Positions 20,199 to 31,417 are shown, counted from the first letter of the stretch. The stretch: 64,000 nt of DNA from Pseudomonas chlororaphis subsp. piscium (GCF_003850345.1 NZ_CP027707.1:5704001-5768000); one strand, 5' to 3'. The notes: generated by a model from the letters alone, not told the origin. Made by a program: numbers and translations.

Positions 20199-20726
20199 TC
20201 AGCCCAGCAGCGCCACCAGCTCGGCGCTCGGGGTGCCGACCCGGCGGGCCTCCTTGGCCAGGTTCACGGATTGCGCGACCCGCGCCACCTCTATCACCGG
20301 GTGCTGCAACTGGTAACCGCCCCGGGCCGCCAGCCAGCTCAGCACTTCCGCCAGATGCCAGAGCGAGGCACTGCCCTCGTGGATCGCCAGGGGGAAACTG
20401 CCGGCATGGTTCAGCATCAGCTTGCGCATGTTCTGCCGGGAGACCCCGACGATGTCGGCAATCTCGCTCAGGCCGACGAAATCCGGGCTGGCCTCTACCA
20501 GCCGCGCATCCGGAATGATCCGCTTGATATCGCCCAGGGCACTGAGCAGGGCCGCCTCACCGCTTTCGGCCTCGCGACTGAACTCCAGCGCCAGGCGCCC
20601 CGCCAGCCCGGTACCGACCAGCGCATCGGTGCAGCCCCCCGCGCCAAGGCGCTCCACCAGCACGTCCGGGTCACAGTCGTGGGCAGGCAGCAGGTAGTTG
20701 AGGGTAAACAGGTATTCCATGGTCAT
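20199..20726 (-). CDS. Helix-turn-helix DNA-binding protein, putative antitoxin partner
   Basis: 175 residues. A helix-turn-helix lies at about 85-106 (GLSEIADIVGVSRQNMRKLML), followed by an AlpA/MerR-like wing (SLWHLAEVLSWLA, 121-133). The N-terminal 80 residues form a compact alpha/beta domain with no family I can name. The start ATG (20726) overlaps the stop of the upstream HicA-like gene by four bases (ATGA); a second ATG two codons later is also possible. Small toxin-like gene first, DNA-binding gene second, and a dyad just upstream fit a type II toxin-antitoxin operon of HicAB order. This pairing is inference; the protein could be an unrelated regulator. Confidence 0.7.
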   Translation of the reverse strand: MTMEYLFTLNYLLPAHDCDPDVLVERLGAGGCTDALVGTGLAGRLALEFSREAESGEAALLSALGDIKRIIPDARLVEASPDFVGLSEIADIVGVSRQNMRKLMLNHAGSFPLAIHEGSASLWHLAEVLSWLAARGGYQLQHPVIEVARVAQSVNLAKEARRVGTPSAELVALLG

Positions 20727-21004
20727 GACTCCCGACGAGGTTGCGGGACTTTCCCGCCGCGCAGCTGATTCAGCGTGCAGTTGTCGACTACCCGGCACAG
20801 CGCCCGGGCATGCTGGAGGGGATTTTTTGGCGTGCTCCACACACTGGTGATGCAGAACTCGCCGCAACGACACACCTCAGTGTTGTAAGGGCAGTAGATC
20901 TTGCCCCAGGCATGACTACCGCCGACTTCGACGCGCCAGCCCTGCCACTCGGCGTAACGCAGCGCCATTTCAATGTCTTTCTTGGGATGAGGTGTGCGAG
21001 CCAT
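20723..21004 (-). CDS. Small HicA-like protein with a cysteine cluster, putative toxin
   Basis: 93 residues. The N-terminal part reads KKDIEMALRYAEWQGWRVEVGGSHAWGK in outline: a helix, a strand, then a glycine-serine-histidine turn (His31) at the place of the catalytic His of HicA mRNA interferases. A cluster of four cysteines (38, 45, 47, 51) follows and could bind zinc; this is not part of the ordinary HicA fold. The C-terminus is basic. The ATG has GGAGG six bases upstream. It is the first gene of a coupled two-gene unit with a DNA-binding protein. HicA membership rests on the short GSH motif and context only. Confidence 0.65.
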   Translation of the reverse strand: MARTPHPKKDIEMALRYAEWQGWRVEVGGSHAWGKIYCPYNTEVCRCGEFCITSVWSTPKNPLQHARALCRVVDNCTLNQLRGGKVPQPRRES

Positions 21005-21035
21005 CCATGGCCTCCAGTCTCGTCAACAATTAAAA

Positions 21036-21053
21036 GGTTGTCAACTGACAACC
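21036..21053. promoter_or_regulatory. Dyad operator candidate upstream of the HicA-like unit
   Basis: A perfect 8-base inverted repeat, GGTTGTCA-AC-TGACAACC, lies 32 bases upstream of the HicA-like start codon. Read leftward it contains TTGACA, which could serve as a -35 element, although no good -10 follows. Placement suits autoregulation by the helix-turn-helix partner. Confidence 0.55.
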
Positions 21054-21217
21054 ATGAATTTTTTCAACGCCTGCGCCGGCATCGCCAAAGGCCGCCGCTG
21101 GGCGTTCGATGAATGTCTGTCGAGGGTACACAGGCCAGGCGGGCGACGATGGGCCCATGTCTTTCCTGGTATTGCGGGAGGGCTGGAAACCGGGCTTTTT
21201 AAAGACCCTGAAACACA

Positions 21218-21253
21218 AATGGCGATCGACACCCGAAGGTCTCGATCGCCATT
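21218..21253 (-). terminator. Probable guaA terminator
   Basis: A 12-base perfect stem (AATGGCGATCGA with TCGATCGCCATT) encloses a 12-base loop about 40 bases beyond the guaA stop. The leftward transcript continues into a modest U-rich stretch (TTTGTGTTT). No gene was seen between 21060 and 21294. Confidence 0.55.
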
Positions 21254-21294
21254 GCTGTTGCCTGAACGATCAGCAGCCGATCACTCGGCCGGGA

Positions 21295-22872
21295 TCATTC
21301 CCACTCGATGGTGGCTGGCGGCTTGCTCGACACGTCGTAGGTGACGCGGGAGATGCCTTCGATTTCGTTGATGATCCGGCCGCTGACGGTTTCCAGCAGC
21401 TCGTAAGGCAGGTGTGCCCAACGCGCGGTCATGAAGTCGATGGTTTCCACGGCACGCAGGGCCACGACCCAGGCGTAACGACGGCCGTCACCGACCACGC
21501 CCACCGATTTCACCGGCTGGAACACCACGAATGCCTGGCTGACCTTGTGGTACCAGTCGGCCTTGCGCAGCTCTTCGATGAAGATGTGGTCGGCGCGACG
21601 CAGCAGGTCGGCGTATTCCTTCTTCACTTCGCCGAGGATACGCACGCCCAGGCCCGGGCCCGGGAACGGGTGACGGTAGACCATGTCGTACGGCAGGCCC
21701 AGCTCCAGGCCCAGACGACGGACTTCGTCCTTGAACAGCTCGCGCAGTGGCTCGACCAGTTTGAGGTTCATTTCTTCCGGCAGGCCGCCCACGTTGTGGT
21801 GCGACTTGATCACATGGGCCTTGCCGCTCTTGGCGCCAGCCGACTCGATCACGTCCGGGTAGATGGTGCCCTGGGCCAGGAACTTGATGTTGTCCAGCTT
21901 GCAGGATTCGGCATCGAACACGTCGATGAAGGTACGGCCGATGATCTTGCGCTTCTTCTCCGGGTCGGCTTCGCCGGCCAGGTTGTTGAGGAACTGGTCC
22001 TCGGCGTTGGCGCGGATCACCTTGACGCCCATGTTCTCGGCGAACATGGCCATCACTTGCTCGCCTTCGTGCAGGCGCAGCAGGCCGTTGTCGACGAAGA
22101 CGCAGGTCAGCTGGTCGCCGATGGCCTTGTGCAGCAGGGCCGCGACCACCGAGGAGTCGACACCGCCGGACAGGCCCAGCAGAACGTTGTCGGTGCCCAC
22201 TTGGGCACGCACCTGGGCGATGGCGTCTTCAGCGATTTTCGACGGCGTCCACAGGGCTTCGCAGCCGCAGATGTCGAGGATGAAGCGCGACAGGATGCGA
22301 CCGCCCTGCTTGGTGTGGGTCACTTCCGGGTGGAACTGCACGCCGTAGTAGCGCAGGTCGTCGTTGAACATGCCGGCGATCGGGCAGCTCGGGGTGCTGG
22401 CCAGGATGTGGAAGTCTTCCGGCATCTTGGTGACCTTGTCACCGTGGCTCATCCACACGTCGAGGCCGAACAGGCCGTCGGCGTCGACGTGGTCTTCGAT
22501 GCCGTCCAGCAGGCGGCTCTTGCCGACCACATCGACGCGGGCATAACCGAATTCACGCAGCTCGGAACCCTCGACCTTGCCGCCCATTTGCTCGGCCATG
22601 GTCTGCATGCCGTAGCAGATACCGAAGACCGGCACGCCCAGGTCGAACACCGCTTGCGGGCAGCGCGGGCTATCGGCTTCGTGCACGGACTCGGGGCCGC
22701 CGGCGAGAATGACGCCTTTTGGAGCGAATTCGCGAATCGCTTCGTCATCCATGTCGAACGGATGCAGTTCGCAGTACACGCCGATTTCACGCACGCGACG
22801 GGCGATCAATTGGGTGTACTGGGAACCGAAATCGAGGATCAGGATGCGGTGGGCATGAATGTCGAGGGCCAT
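21295..22872 (-). CDS. guaA: GMP synthase (glutamine-hydrolysing)
   Basis: 525 residues. It makes GMP from XMP, ATP and glutamine, the last step of guanine nucleotide synthesis. The N-terminal class I glutamine amidotransferase domain (about 1-205) has the nucleophile in GICYGMQTM and the His/Glu of QFHPEV. The ATP pyrophosphatase domain has the P-loop LSGGVDSSV (around 235-243). The C-terminal dimerisation domain ends ATIEWE, as usual for GuaA. The gene follows guaB by 99 bases on the same strand, the conserved guaBA operon. Confidence 0.98.
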   Translation of the reverse strand: MALDIHAHRILILDFGSQYTQLIARRVREIGVYCELHPFDMDDEAIREFAPKGVILAGGPESVHEADSPRCPQAVFDLGVPVFGICYGMQTMAEQMGGKVEGSELREFGYARVDVVGKSRLLDGIEDHVDADGLFGLDVWMSHGDKVTKMPEDFHILASTPSCPIAGMFNDDLRYYGVQFHPEVTHTKQGGRILSRFILDICGCEALWTPSKIAEDAIAQVRAQVGTDNVLLGLSGGVDSSVVAALLHKAIGDQLTCVFVDNGLLRLHEGEQVMAMFAENMGVKVIRANAEDQFLNNLAGEADPEKKRKIIGRTFIDVFDAESCKLDNIKFLAQGTIYPDVIESAGAKSGKAHVIKSHHNVGGLPEEMNLKLVEPLRELFKDEVRRLGLELGLPYDMVYRHPFPGPGLGVRILGEVKKEYADLLRRADHIFIEELRKADWYHKVSQAFVVFQPVKSVGVVGDGRRYAWVVALRAVETIDFMTARWAHLPYELLETVSGRIINEIEGISRVTYDVSSKPPATIEWE

Positions 22873-22971
22873 GATTCAGTCTCGTCTAGGTAATTCGAAA
22901 ACAGTCGTGATTCAGAAACGACTCGGGGCTGAATAAAACAGCCCCGGTCATTTAACGTTTTGCTTGAAGCA

Positions 22972-24506
<1,535 letters not shown>

Positions 24507-24636
24507 TGTAAAAGTCTGTCTATTATCAACGGGGTGATGGATGGGGAATTTGCCGGAACACAGCGTCTGTTTCGCGGGCCAGCATTGCACCTGCCGACGA
24601 TGATTTCACCACCCGGACCCGGCTGCCGAAATCCCC

Positions 24637-25185
24637 TTACAACTCCACCTTCACCCAGCTCACCGGCTGATCCAGCCATTCGGCGAACTCGTCGAGAAAG
24701 CTCTGCTTGAACCCGGCCTCGGCCCAGTTGTTGAAGATGAAACCAAGGTTGGAAAAGCCGCACTCCTGCAAGAACAGAAAGCCGTTGATGTCATCTTCAT
24801 GCCCGCACTCGGGGCAGGTGAAGTTATCGGTGCGCCCGGGCATCCAGTCTTCCAGGCTCTCGAACAACGCCTCCCCCACTTCCTGGCGGCACTCGGCGCA
24901 ACCCGCTTCCTCGAGAAACCCCTTGGCCGGGGTATAGATGCAGCGTTTGGTGATGATCTCCAGGCCGTTGACCGGCTCACCGAAGGGCAAGGCCTCCGGA
25001 TGCAGCACCACCTCCCGCGCGCCTGGGGCAATCGCGTGCGCCATGCGATTGCCGGTACGGCCACAGGTGCTCAAGGCTTCCTCGACGATGTTCTTGCGCA
25101 CCAACCAGCGCACGATCGCCCGGGCGCGGGGTTCGTGAACCGGCAAGGTGGAGATTTTCGGAACGATGATGCTTTGCGAGTTCAT
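24637..25185 (-). CDS. Conserved pseudomonad protein with zinc-ribbon cysteines
   Basis: 182 residues, no signal peptide or membrane helix. Four cysteines form two pairs, CAEC (about residues 96-99) and CPEC (about 124-127), a zinc-ribbon-like arrangement. The C-terminal third is rich in Trp and acidic residues (FIFNNWAEAGFKQSFLDEFAEWLDQPVSWVKVEL in part). I recall close relatives in Pseudomonas carrying transport-related names that the sequence does not support; nothing here resembles an ABC ATPase. The ATG at 25185 (MNSQSIIVPK) was preferred to one 21 codons upstream. It stands alone, downstream of the TauE gene on the same strand. Function unknown. Confidence 0.75.
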   Translation of the reverse strand: MNSQSIIVPKISTLPVHEPRARAIVRWLVRKNIVEEALSTCGRTGNRMAHAIAPGAREVVLHPEALPFGEPVNGLEIITKRCIYTPAKGFLEEAGCAECRQEVGEALFESLEDWMPGRTDNFTCPECGHEDDINGFLFLQECGFSNLGFIFNNWAEAGFKQSFLDEFAEWLDQPVSWVKVEL

Positions 25186-25329
25186 GGGTGGGGCCTGAAG
25201 CGTCTGAAGGGAAGTCTGCGTCGCCTGCTCGGACAATACCGCCAGCAAGCCGATACCTACCCATAAGTGTAGAAGTCGGCGTGCCTGGCAGATCCGAGGA
25301 CCCGCAGCTTAATCCCTGAACCCCACAGG

Positions 25330-26097
25330 TCAAGTGCTCAGGTAACGGCCGATCAGGGCAATGCCGCTGGCCAGCACCAGCCAGGTCACCAGCCGGACGA
25401 ACGCCTCGCGGGACAACTTCATGGTCAGCCGCCGCCCCATCCACAAGCCCAGCGCCATCGCCGGCAACAAACACAGCGCCAGCAGCAATAAAGGCAGCTG
25501 CGCATAAACGCCGGCAATGGCGAACAGGCTCAGGCGTACCACCGTGCTGCAACTGATCAATGCACTCTGGGTGGCCCGCGCCGCATCCTTGGGCAGGCGG
25601 CTGTTCAGATAGATCGCATATAAAAAGCCGCCACTGCCGAACAGCGCCCCGAACGTCCCACCCACGGTCCCCATGGGAATCGCCCAGCCCGCCGCCAGCG
25701 CCTTGGGTCTTGCCTTGACCCACAGGCTGTACACCGCATAAGCGCTGATAAACAGCCCCATCAACAGCAGCAACAGGTCGGACTTGAGGTTGAGCAGGAA
25801 GATCACCCCCAGGGTGCAGCCCAGAGCCATGCACGGTAGCAGGCGCACCAGCTCGGAGCGATCGACATCCCGCCGCGCTGGCAAGAGATTGCCGAAGGCC
25901 GCGACAAAATCCAGCAGCACCAGCAGCGGGATTATCTTCGACAGCGGCATGAACAGGATCAGCACCGGCCCGGCCACCAGCGCCGTGCCGAACCCGGCAA
26001 TGCCGAACACGATATAGGCCAGGGCGATCCCCAGGCCGATCGCCAACCAGCCACTCGCCCCCCACGACCATTGCCCCAACAACTCGACCATGCTCAT
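25330..26097 (-). CDS. TauE/SafE-family sulfite/anion exporter
   Basis: 255 residues with about eight transmembrane helices in two repeats. The first half has GIAGFGTALVAGP (about 32-44) and the second GTVGGTFGALFGSGGF (about 143-158), the paired glycine-rich segments of the TauE/SafE family. Members move sulfite, sulfoacetate or other small organic anions across the inner membrane; the substrate here cannot be told. It is divergent from a LysR regulator 102 bases away, which probably controls it. Confidence 0.85.
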   Translation of the reverse strand: MSMVELLGQWSWGASGWLAIGLGIALAYIVFGIAGFGTALVAGPVLILFMPLSKIIPLLVLLDFVAAFGNLLPARRDVDRSELVRLLPCMALGCTLGVIFLLNLKSDLLLLLMGLFISAYAVYSLWVKARPKALAAGWAIPMGTVGGTFGALFGSGGFLYAIYLNSRLPKDAARATQSALISCSTVVRLSLFAIAGVYAQLPLLLLALCLLPAMALGLWMGRRLTMKLSREAFVRLVTWLVLASGIALIGRYLST

Positions 26098-26199
26098 CGA
26101 TTCGCCATCCTCCTTTAATCAAGGAATGACTTTAGCCAGCCACAAGCCTTGCGACTAATATCATCAAAGCCATCCACCCATCTCAAAAAGGCATGACGA

Positions 26200-27102
26200 G
26201 TGATTTCAACCCGCCAACTGCGCTACTTCGTGGAAATCGCCGACAGCGGCAGTTTCAGCGCGGCCGCCGAACGTCTGTTCATTGCCCAGTCCGCCCTCAG
26301 CCGGCAGATCAAGGAACTGGAGACCCACCTCAAGACCCCGCTGTTCGAGCGCACCGCGCGCCTGCCCAGGCTGACTGCGGCGGGCGAGGCCTTCTACCCG
26401 CGCGCCCGCAACCTGCTCGACGAGCTGAACAAGGCCAGCGAACTGGCGACCCAGGTCGGCCAGGGGCAACTGGGGACATTGCGCCTGAGCCACTCCAGCA
26501 CGGTGTCCATGAGCGGCCGCTTGCTGCGGGCCATCAGCGGTTATCTGGAGCAGTGCCCGGGCGCCTCGATGGACATCGCCACCCTGTCTTCCGAAGCGCA
26601 GTTGGAGGAAGTCGCCGAAGGCCGGCTGGATATCGGCCTGCTACGGCTGCCGGTACTGCGCCAGCGCGAGGGCGTGCGGATCACGCCGCTGTTCAGCGAG
26701 CGCCTGTTGCTGGCCGTGCCGCCGAATCACCCTCTGGCGTTGGATCCTCCCGAGCAAGGCGTGGATCTGGCGCAACTGCGCGACGAAGCCTTTATCTCCA
26801 TTCCCCATCCACAGCGTGGAGGCCTGAGTTACCTGTCGGCCGAGCTGTGCATGCGCCAGGGCTTTTTTCCCAAGGCGGCGCGGGTGCTGTCGCGCAAGAC
26901 CACCCAGCTGCAATTGATCCAGGCCGGATTCGGCATCGCCCTGCTGCCCGAATCGATGCAAGACATCGCACCCGCCAGCCTGCGCTTCCTGCCCTTGGCA
27001 GACCCGGCCTGCCAGAGCACGGTCGCCCTCGCCTGCCGGCAGGACCCGACACCTCTGGTCAAGCAGTTCATCGAACACTTCCACGGCGCCCTCACGCCCT
27101 AA
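26200..27102 (+). CDS. LysR-family transcriptional regulator
   Basis: 300 residues. A winged helix-turn-helix (ISTRQLRYFVEIADSGSFSAAAERLFIAQSALSRQI in outline, 1-40) precedes a periplasmic-binding-like effector domain (90-295). The start appears to be GTG at 26200, which places the DNA-binding domain at the usual position; an upstream ATG lies out of frame. It is transcribed away from a TauE/SafE exporter gene and is the likely regulator of that gene. I could not find a clear T-N11-A site in the 102-base gap. The effector is unknown. Confidence 0.88.
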   Translation: MISTRQLRYFVEIADSGSFSAAAERLFIAQSALSRQIKELETHLKTPLFERTARLPRLTAAGEAFYPRARNLLDELNKASELATQVGQGQLGTLRLSHSSTVSMSGRLLRAISGYLEQCPGASMDIATLSSEAQLEEVAEGRLDIGLLRLPVLRQREGVRITPLFSERLLLAVPPNHPLALDPPEQGVDLAQLRDEAFISIPHPQRGGLSYLSAELCMRQGFFPKAARVLSRKTTQLQLIQAGFGIALLPESMQDIAPASLRFLPLADPACQSTVALACRQDPTPLVKQFIEHFHGALTP

Positions 27103-27196
27103 TCGCCGAAGGAGTATTCGAGGCCAACAAAAGGCATCGTCTCCTTTTGTTTCGATCCATGGAGATTGTTTGCCGAATGCCTTTAAACTGCGCTCC

Positions 27197-28576
27197 ATGA
27201 TTAAAGATCCCTTTGCAAGACTCGGCCTGGACCGCGAAGTCCTGACCGTCAGCCAGCTCAACGGCCGTGCGCGGGTGTTGCTGGAAGACGTGTTCAGCAA
27301 CATCTGGGTCGAAGGCGAAATCTCCAACCTCGCCCGCCCGGCGTCCGGCCATGTGTATTTCACCCTCAAGGACAGCGGTGCCCAGGTGCGCTGCGCGCTG
27401 TTTCGGCAAAATGCCGCGCGGGTGCGCCAGGCGTTGAAGGACGGCCTGGCGGTCAAGGTGCGCGGCAAGGTCTCGCTGTTCGAGGGCCGCGGCGACTATC
27501 AGCTGATCCTCGATACGGTCGAACCGGCCGGCGACGGCGCCCTGCGCCTGGCTTTCGATGCCCTGAAGGAAAAGCTCAGCGCCGAAGGCCTGTTCAGCAC
27601 CGAACGCAAAGTGCCGCTGCCGGCCCATCCCCAGCGCATCGGCATTATCAGTTCGCCGACGGGCGCGGTGATTCGCGACATCATCAGCGTGTTCCGCCGC
27701 CGCGCGCCACAAGTGGCCCTGACCCTGATCCCTACCGCCGTGCAAGGCCGCGAGGCGACCGCGCAGATCGTCCGCGCCCTGAAAATGGCCGATGCCCGGG
27801 GCTTCGACGCGCTGATCCTGGCCCGTGGCGGTGGCTCCCTGGAAGACCTCTGGTGCTTCAACGAAGAAGCCGTGGCCCGGGCGGTGGATGCCTGTGTCAC
27901 GCCAATCGTCAGCGCCGTGGGTCATGAAACCGACGTCTCGATCAGCGACTTTGTCGCCGACGTGCGCGCACCGACGCCCTCGGCGGCCGCCGAATTGCTC
28001 GCACCGGACTCCAGCGATCTGCGACATCGGGTCGAAAGCCTGCATCGACGCCTGGTGATGCGCATGCGCGATCGCCTGCTGCGCGATCGCCTGCGCCTGG
28101 AAGGCATGGCCCGGCGCCTGCGCCACCCCGGCGAGCGCCTGCGCCAGCAAGCACAGCGCCTGGACGACCTGGACATGCGTATGCGCCGGGCATTCGAGCG
28201 CAGCCTCAATACCCGCCGCGAACGCCTGATCCGCCTGGAAACCCGACTCGCCGGCCAGCACCCCGGGCGTCAACTGGCGCTGCTGCGACAACGCCTCGAC
28301 AGCCTGGCCGAACGCCTGCCACGGGCCATGCGCGAAGGCCTGAAATCCCGGCGCCTGCAACTGCAAAGCCAGATGCAGACCCTGCATGTGGTCAGCCCGC
28401 TGGCTACCCTCGGCCGTGGCTACAGCATCCTGCTGGACGAGCGTGGCCAGGCCATTCGCAGCGCCGCACAGACCCAGCCGGGCCAGCGTCTCAAGGCCCG
28501 CCTTGGCGAAGGCGAACTGCAGGTCCGGGTCGAAGACAATCACCTGACGCCTGTCACCCTTTCTTTACTGGATTGA
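27197..28576 (+). CDS. xseA: Exodeoxyribonuclease VII large subunit
   Basis: 459 residues. XseA with XseB degrades single-stranded DNA in repair. The N-terminal OB fold (about 15-105: VSQLNGRARVLLEDVF, VEGEISNLA) is followed by the catalytic domain with GIISSPTGAVIRDI, ARGGGSLEDLW and SAVGHETDVSISDFVADVRAPTPSAAAE in part, then a long coiled coil (about 280-400) rich in Arg and Leu, and a C-terminal segment with LGRGYSIL. The ATG at 27197 (MIKDPFARLGLDRE) was chosen; a frame-extending start at 27170 gives nine extra residues without homology. An M23 peptidase gene follows after three bases. Confidence 0.95.
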   Translation: MIKDPFARLGLDREVLTVSQLNGRARVLLEDVFSNIWVEGEISNLARPASGHVYFTLKDSGAQVRCALFRQNAARVRQALKDGLAVKVRGKVSLFEGRGDYQLILDTVEPAGDGALRLAFDALKEKLSAEGLFSTERKVPLPAHPQRIGIISSPTGAVIRDIISVFRRRAPQVALTLIPTAVQGREATAQIVRALKMADARGFDALILARGGGSLEDLWCFNEEAVARAVDACVTPIVSAVGHETDVSISDFVADVRAPTPSAAAELLAPDSSDLRHRVESLHRRLVMRMRDRLLRDRLRLEGMARRLRHPGERLRQQAQRLDDLDMRMRRAFERSLNTRRERLIRLETRLAGQHPGRQLALLRQRLDSLAERLPRAMREGLKSRRLQLQSQMQTLHVVSPLATLGRGYSILLDERGQAIRSAAQTQPGQRLKARLGEGELQVRVEDNHLTPVTLSLLD

Positions 28577-28579
28577 TCC

Positions 28580-29401
28580 ATGCCGCGCTTTCTGAGCTCC
28601 CTGCTGTTGCTGTGCCTGACCTTCAACGCCCACGCCGATAGCTACATCACGCGCCTGCTGAACAAGCCGGTGCCCGGCGGCGTGGCGGTGATCGACCTGG
28701 GCAGCGCCGCCCAGGCGCCCAAGGCCAGCTACCAGGGAAAACCGCTGCTGGTGGTCAAGGAACAGAACAACTGGCTGGCGATTGTCGGCATCCCCCTGAC
28801 CGTCAAGCCCGGCACCCAGCAGATCAGTGCTGGCGGTCGCAGCCTGAACTTCGGCGTGACCAGCAAGAAATACCCGGAACAGCACATCACGCTGAAGAAC
28901 AAACGCCAGGTCAACCCCGATCCGGCCGACCTCAAGCGCATCGACGCCGAGTTGGCCGAGCAGGTTCGCGCCTACCGCAGTTTTAGCCCCAATACGCCGA
29001 GCAACCTGCTGCTGGACAAACCGGTGAGCGGCCCGCTGTCGAGCAAGTTCGGCGTTCGCCGCTTCTTCAACGGTGAGGAGCGCAACCCACACGCCGGGCT
29101 GGACTTCGCGGTGCCCGCCGGGACGCCGATCAAAACGCCGGCGGCCGGCAAGGTGATCCTGATCGGCAATTACTTTTTCAATGGCAACACCGTATTCGTC
29201 GACCATGGCCAGGGCTTTATCAGCATGTTCTGCCACATGTCGAAGATCGACGTGAAGGTCGGCCAGCAACTGGCCCGCGGCGGCGTGGTCGGGAAAGTCG
29301 GCTCCACCGGGCGCGCCACCGGACCGCACATGCACTGGAACGTCAGCCTGAACGACGCCCGGGTCGATCCGGCGATCTTTATCGGTGCCTTCCAGCCCTG
29401 A
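28580..29401 (+). CDS. Secreted M23 (LytM) metallopeptidase
   Basis: 273 residues. A cleavable signal peptide (residues 1-19, ending NAHA) directs it to the periplasm. The C-terminal LytM domain (about 150-270) has the zinc motif HAGLD (NPHAGLDFAVP), a middle CHMS, and HMHW (GPHMHWNV), all required for activity. It should cut peptide cross-links of peptidoglycan. There are no LysM repeats, so it differs from NlpD; the N-terminal 120 residues form a beta-rich domain. It begins three bases after the xseA stop and is probably co-transcribed. Confidence 0.9.
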   Translation: MPRFLSSLLLLCLTFNAHADSYITRLLNKPVPGGVAVIDLGSAAQAPKASYQGKPLLVVKEQNNWLAIVGIPLTVKPGTQQISAGGRSLNFGVTSKKYPEQHITLKNKRQVNPDPADLKRIDAELAEQVRAYRSFSPNTPSNLLLDKPVSGPLSSKFGVRRFFNGEERNPHAGLDFAVPAGTPIKTPAAGKVILIGNYFFNGNTVFVDHGQGFISMFCHMSKIDVKVGQQLARGGVVGKVGSTGRATGPHMHWNVSLNDARVDPAIFIGAFQP

Positions 29402-29479
29402 GTCATGGCTCCTGCAGGGATTGCGCAGGTTCAAAAGTCTGCGCAATAAGATCGAGAAAGCCGTCACTCCGACAGAATA

Positions 29480-29525
29480 AAATCTCGCAAAATTTCCGTT
29501 TTAAGAGATTTATCTCAATTTTTTT
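29480..29525 (+). terminator. Weak terminator-like hairpin after the M23 gene
   Basis: Nested short repeats (AAATCTC at 29480-29486 with GAGATTT at 29505-29511, or GAGA-TTTA-TCTC at 29505-29516) precede a run of seven T from 29519. Stems are short and AT-rich, so this is tentative. It lies upstream of the leuA leader, which would insulate leuA from read-through. Confidence 0.35.
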
Positions 29526-29568
29526 CGACTGCTTGCCATCTTTCACCCCAATGGTTAGGGTTGAGGGC

Positions 29569-29646
29569 ATGAAAACCTCTCACACCCTCATTCAGCGCCG
29601 TCAACACCGAAGCCTCTGCCTCGTCAGCGCACGACTGCCAGGTTGA
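29569..29646 (+). CDS. Possible leuA leader peptide (25 codons)
   Basis: The frame starts MKTSHTLIQRRQ and ends RLPG, with a ribosome binding site TTGAGGGC directly before the ATG. It holds four leucine codons (7, 16, 18, 23) and a run of arginine/histidine codons. It ends 91 bases before leuA. A 5-base stem with an 8-base loop (GGCCG/CGGCC, about 29701-29718) lies between it and leuA, but no classical U-tract terminator was seen. Placement suggests translation-coupled control of leuA; the modest leucine content argues for caution. Confidence 0.4.
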   Translation: MKTSHTLIQRRQHRSLCLVSARLPG

Positions 29647-29737
29647 GTCGCGGTACCTCGTCCCCTGCTTCAAACAGCACACCCATTGATTCACCGGCAG
29701 GCCGCCTCTTTTCGGCCCGGACAATAAGGATTTCCCC

Positions 29738-31417
29738 ATGAGCATGCTCAAAGACCCTTCCTCGAAGTACCGCGCGTTCCCGACCATCAACTTGCCGGAC
29801 CGCACTTGGCCGTCGAAGACCATCACCAGCGCGCCGATCTGGTGCAGCTCCGACCTGCGTGATGGCAACCAGTCGTTGATCGAGCCGATGGATGCGGTGA
29901 AGAAGCTGCGTTTCTGGAAAACCCTGGTCGCCGTCGGTGTGAAAGAAATCGAGGCCTCCTTCCCGGCTGCTTCGCAGACCGACTTCGACTTCGTGCGTAC
30001 CCTGATCGAAGGCGGGCACATTCCGGACGACACCACCATCCAGGTGCTGACCCAGGCCCGTGAGGACCTGATCGCCCGTACCTTCGAATCGTTGCGTGGG
30101 GCGAAGAAAGCCATCGTCCACCTGTACAACGCCACCAGCCCTTCGTTCCGCCGCATTGTCTTCAACCAGGACAAGGAAGGCGTGAAAGAGATCGCGGTGA
30201 ACGCCGCCAAGCTGTTCGTCAAATACGCCGCCCAGCAGCCGGAAACCCAATGGCAGTTCGAATACTCGCCAGAGACCTTCAGCGCCACTGAGCTGGAGTT
30301 CGCCAAGGAAGTCTGCGACGCGGTGATCGAGGTCTGGAACCCGACGCCAGCCAACAAGGTGATCCTCAACCTGCCGGCCACCGTCGAAGTCGCCACGCCG
30401 AACATCTATGCCGACCAGATCGAATGGTTCGGCCGCCACATCAACCGTCGTGACAGCGTGCTCATCAGCCTGCACACCCACAACGACCGTGGTACCGGTG
30501 TAGCCGCCACCGAGCTGGGCCTGATGGCCGGCGCGGACCGCGTCGAAGGCTGCCTGTTCGGCAACGGCGAACGTACCGGCAACGTCGACCTGGTCACCGT
30601 CGCCCTGAACCTCTACACCCAAGGCATCGATCCAGAGCTGGACTTCTCCGACATCGACGGCGTGCGCAAAGTGGTCGAAGAGTGCAACCAGATCCCGGTG
30701 CACCCTCGTCATCCGTATGTCGGCGACCTGGTTCACACCGCCTTCTCCGGCTCGCACCAGGATGCGATCCGCAAGGGCTTCGCCCAGCAGAAATCCGATG
30801 CGCTGTGGGAAGTACCCTACTTGCCGATCGACCCGGCCGACATCGGCCGCAGCTACGAGGCGGTGATTCGCGTCAACAGCCAGTCGGGCAAAGGCGGTAT
30901 CGCCTACCTGCTGGAACAGGAATACGGCATCAGCTTGCCGCGTCGCATGCAGATCGAGTTCAGCCAGGTAGTACAGCGTGAAACCGATCGCCTGGGCCTT
31001 GAGATGACCGCCCAGCAGATCCACGCGCTGCTCCACAGCGAATACTTGCAGGCCAACACCCCGTACGCGCTGGTCAGCCACCGCCTGCAGGAAGAAAACG
31101 GCCACAGCGCCGTGGAAGTGGAAGTGTCCGGCAAGGGCCAGGGCGAAACCAACCTGCACTGGCGCGGCAAGGGCAACGGCGCCCTGGAAGCCCTGGTGGC
31201 CGGCTTGCCGGTTCCGGTGGAAATCATGGACTACAACGAGCACGCCATCGGCGCGGGTACCAACGCCAAGGCAGCTGCCTATATCGAACTGCGCGTGAAC
31301 GGCGAACGCGCGGTGCACGGTGTGGGTATCGATGAAAACATCACCACCGCCAGCTTCAAGGCCCTGTTCAGCGCGCTGAACCGCTCCCTGAGCCAGCTGG
31401 ACGCCAAGGCCGCCTGA
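29738..31417 (+). CDS. leuA: 2-isopropylmalate synthase
   Basis: 559 residues, the longer LeuA type. It condenses 2-oxoisovalerate with acetyl-CoA, the first committed step to leucine. The catalytic (beta/alpha)8 barrel begins [11 protein letters not shown] (Asp/Arg metal and substrate residues, about 38-48) and has [10 protein letters not shown] (about 243-252) with the two metal-binding histidines. The C-terminal regulatory domain (about 430-555) should mediate leucine feedback. The ATG has AAGGA eight bases upstream. A strong terminator follows. The other leucine genes are not in this window. Confidence 0.96.
   Translation: MSMLKDPSSKYRAFPTINLPDRTWPSKTITSAPIWCSSDLRDGNQSLIEPMDAVKKLRFWKTLVAVGVKEIEASFPAASQTDFDFVRTLIEGGHIPDDTTIQVLTQAREDLIARTFESLRGAKKAIVHLYNATSPSFRRIVFNQDKEGVKEIAVNAAKLFVKYAAQQPETQWQFEYSPETFSATELEFAKEVCDAVIEVWNPTPANKVILNLPATVEVATPNIYADQIEWFGRHINRRDSVLISLHTHNDRGTGVAATELGLMAGADRVEGCLFGNGERTGNVDLVTVALNLYTQGIDPELDFSDIDGVRKVVEECNQIPVHPRHPYVGDLVHTAFSGSHQDAIRKGFAQQKSDALWEVPYLPIDPADIGRSYEAVIRVNSQSGKGGIAYLLEQEYGISLPRRMQIEFSQVVQRETDRLGLEMTAQQIHALLHSEYLQANTPYALVSHRLQEENGHSAVEVEVSGKGQGETNLHWRGKGNGALEALVAGLPVPVEIMDYNEHAIGAGTNAKAAAYIELRVNGERAVHGVGIDENITTASFKALFSALNRSLSQLDAKAA

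Noticed and set aside
21109..22893. A 594-codon open frame antisense to guaA
   Set aside because: Shadow of guaA; the composition is typical of reverse-strand frames in GC-rich DNA.
24637..25185. Zinc-ribbon protein as an ABC transporter ATPase
   Set aside because: It has no Walker A, signature or Walker B motif; the name sometimes given to relatives is not supported.
26098..26199. A LysR T-N11-A box between the TauE exporter and LysR genes
   Set aside because: No convincing inverted T-N11-A site was found by eye, so no operator was annotated.
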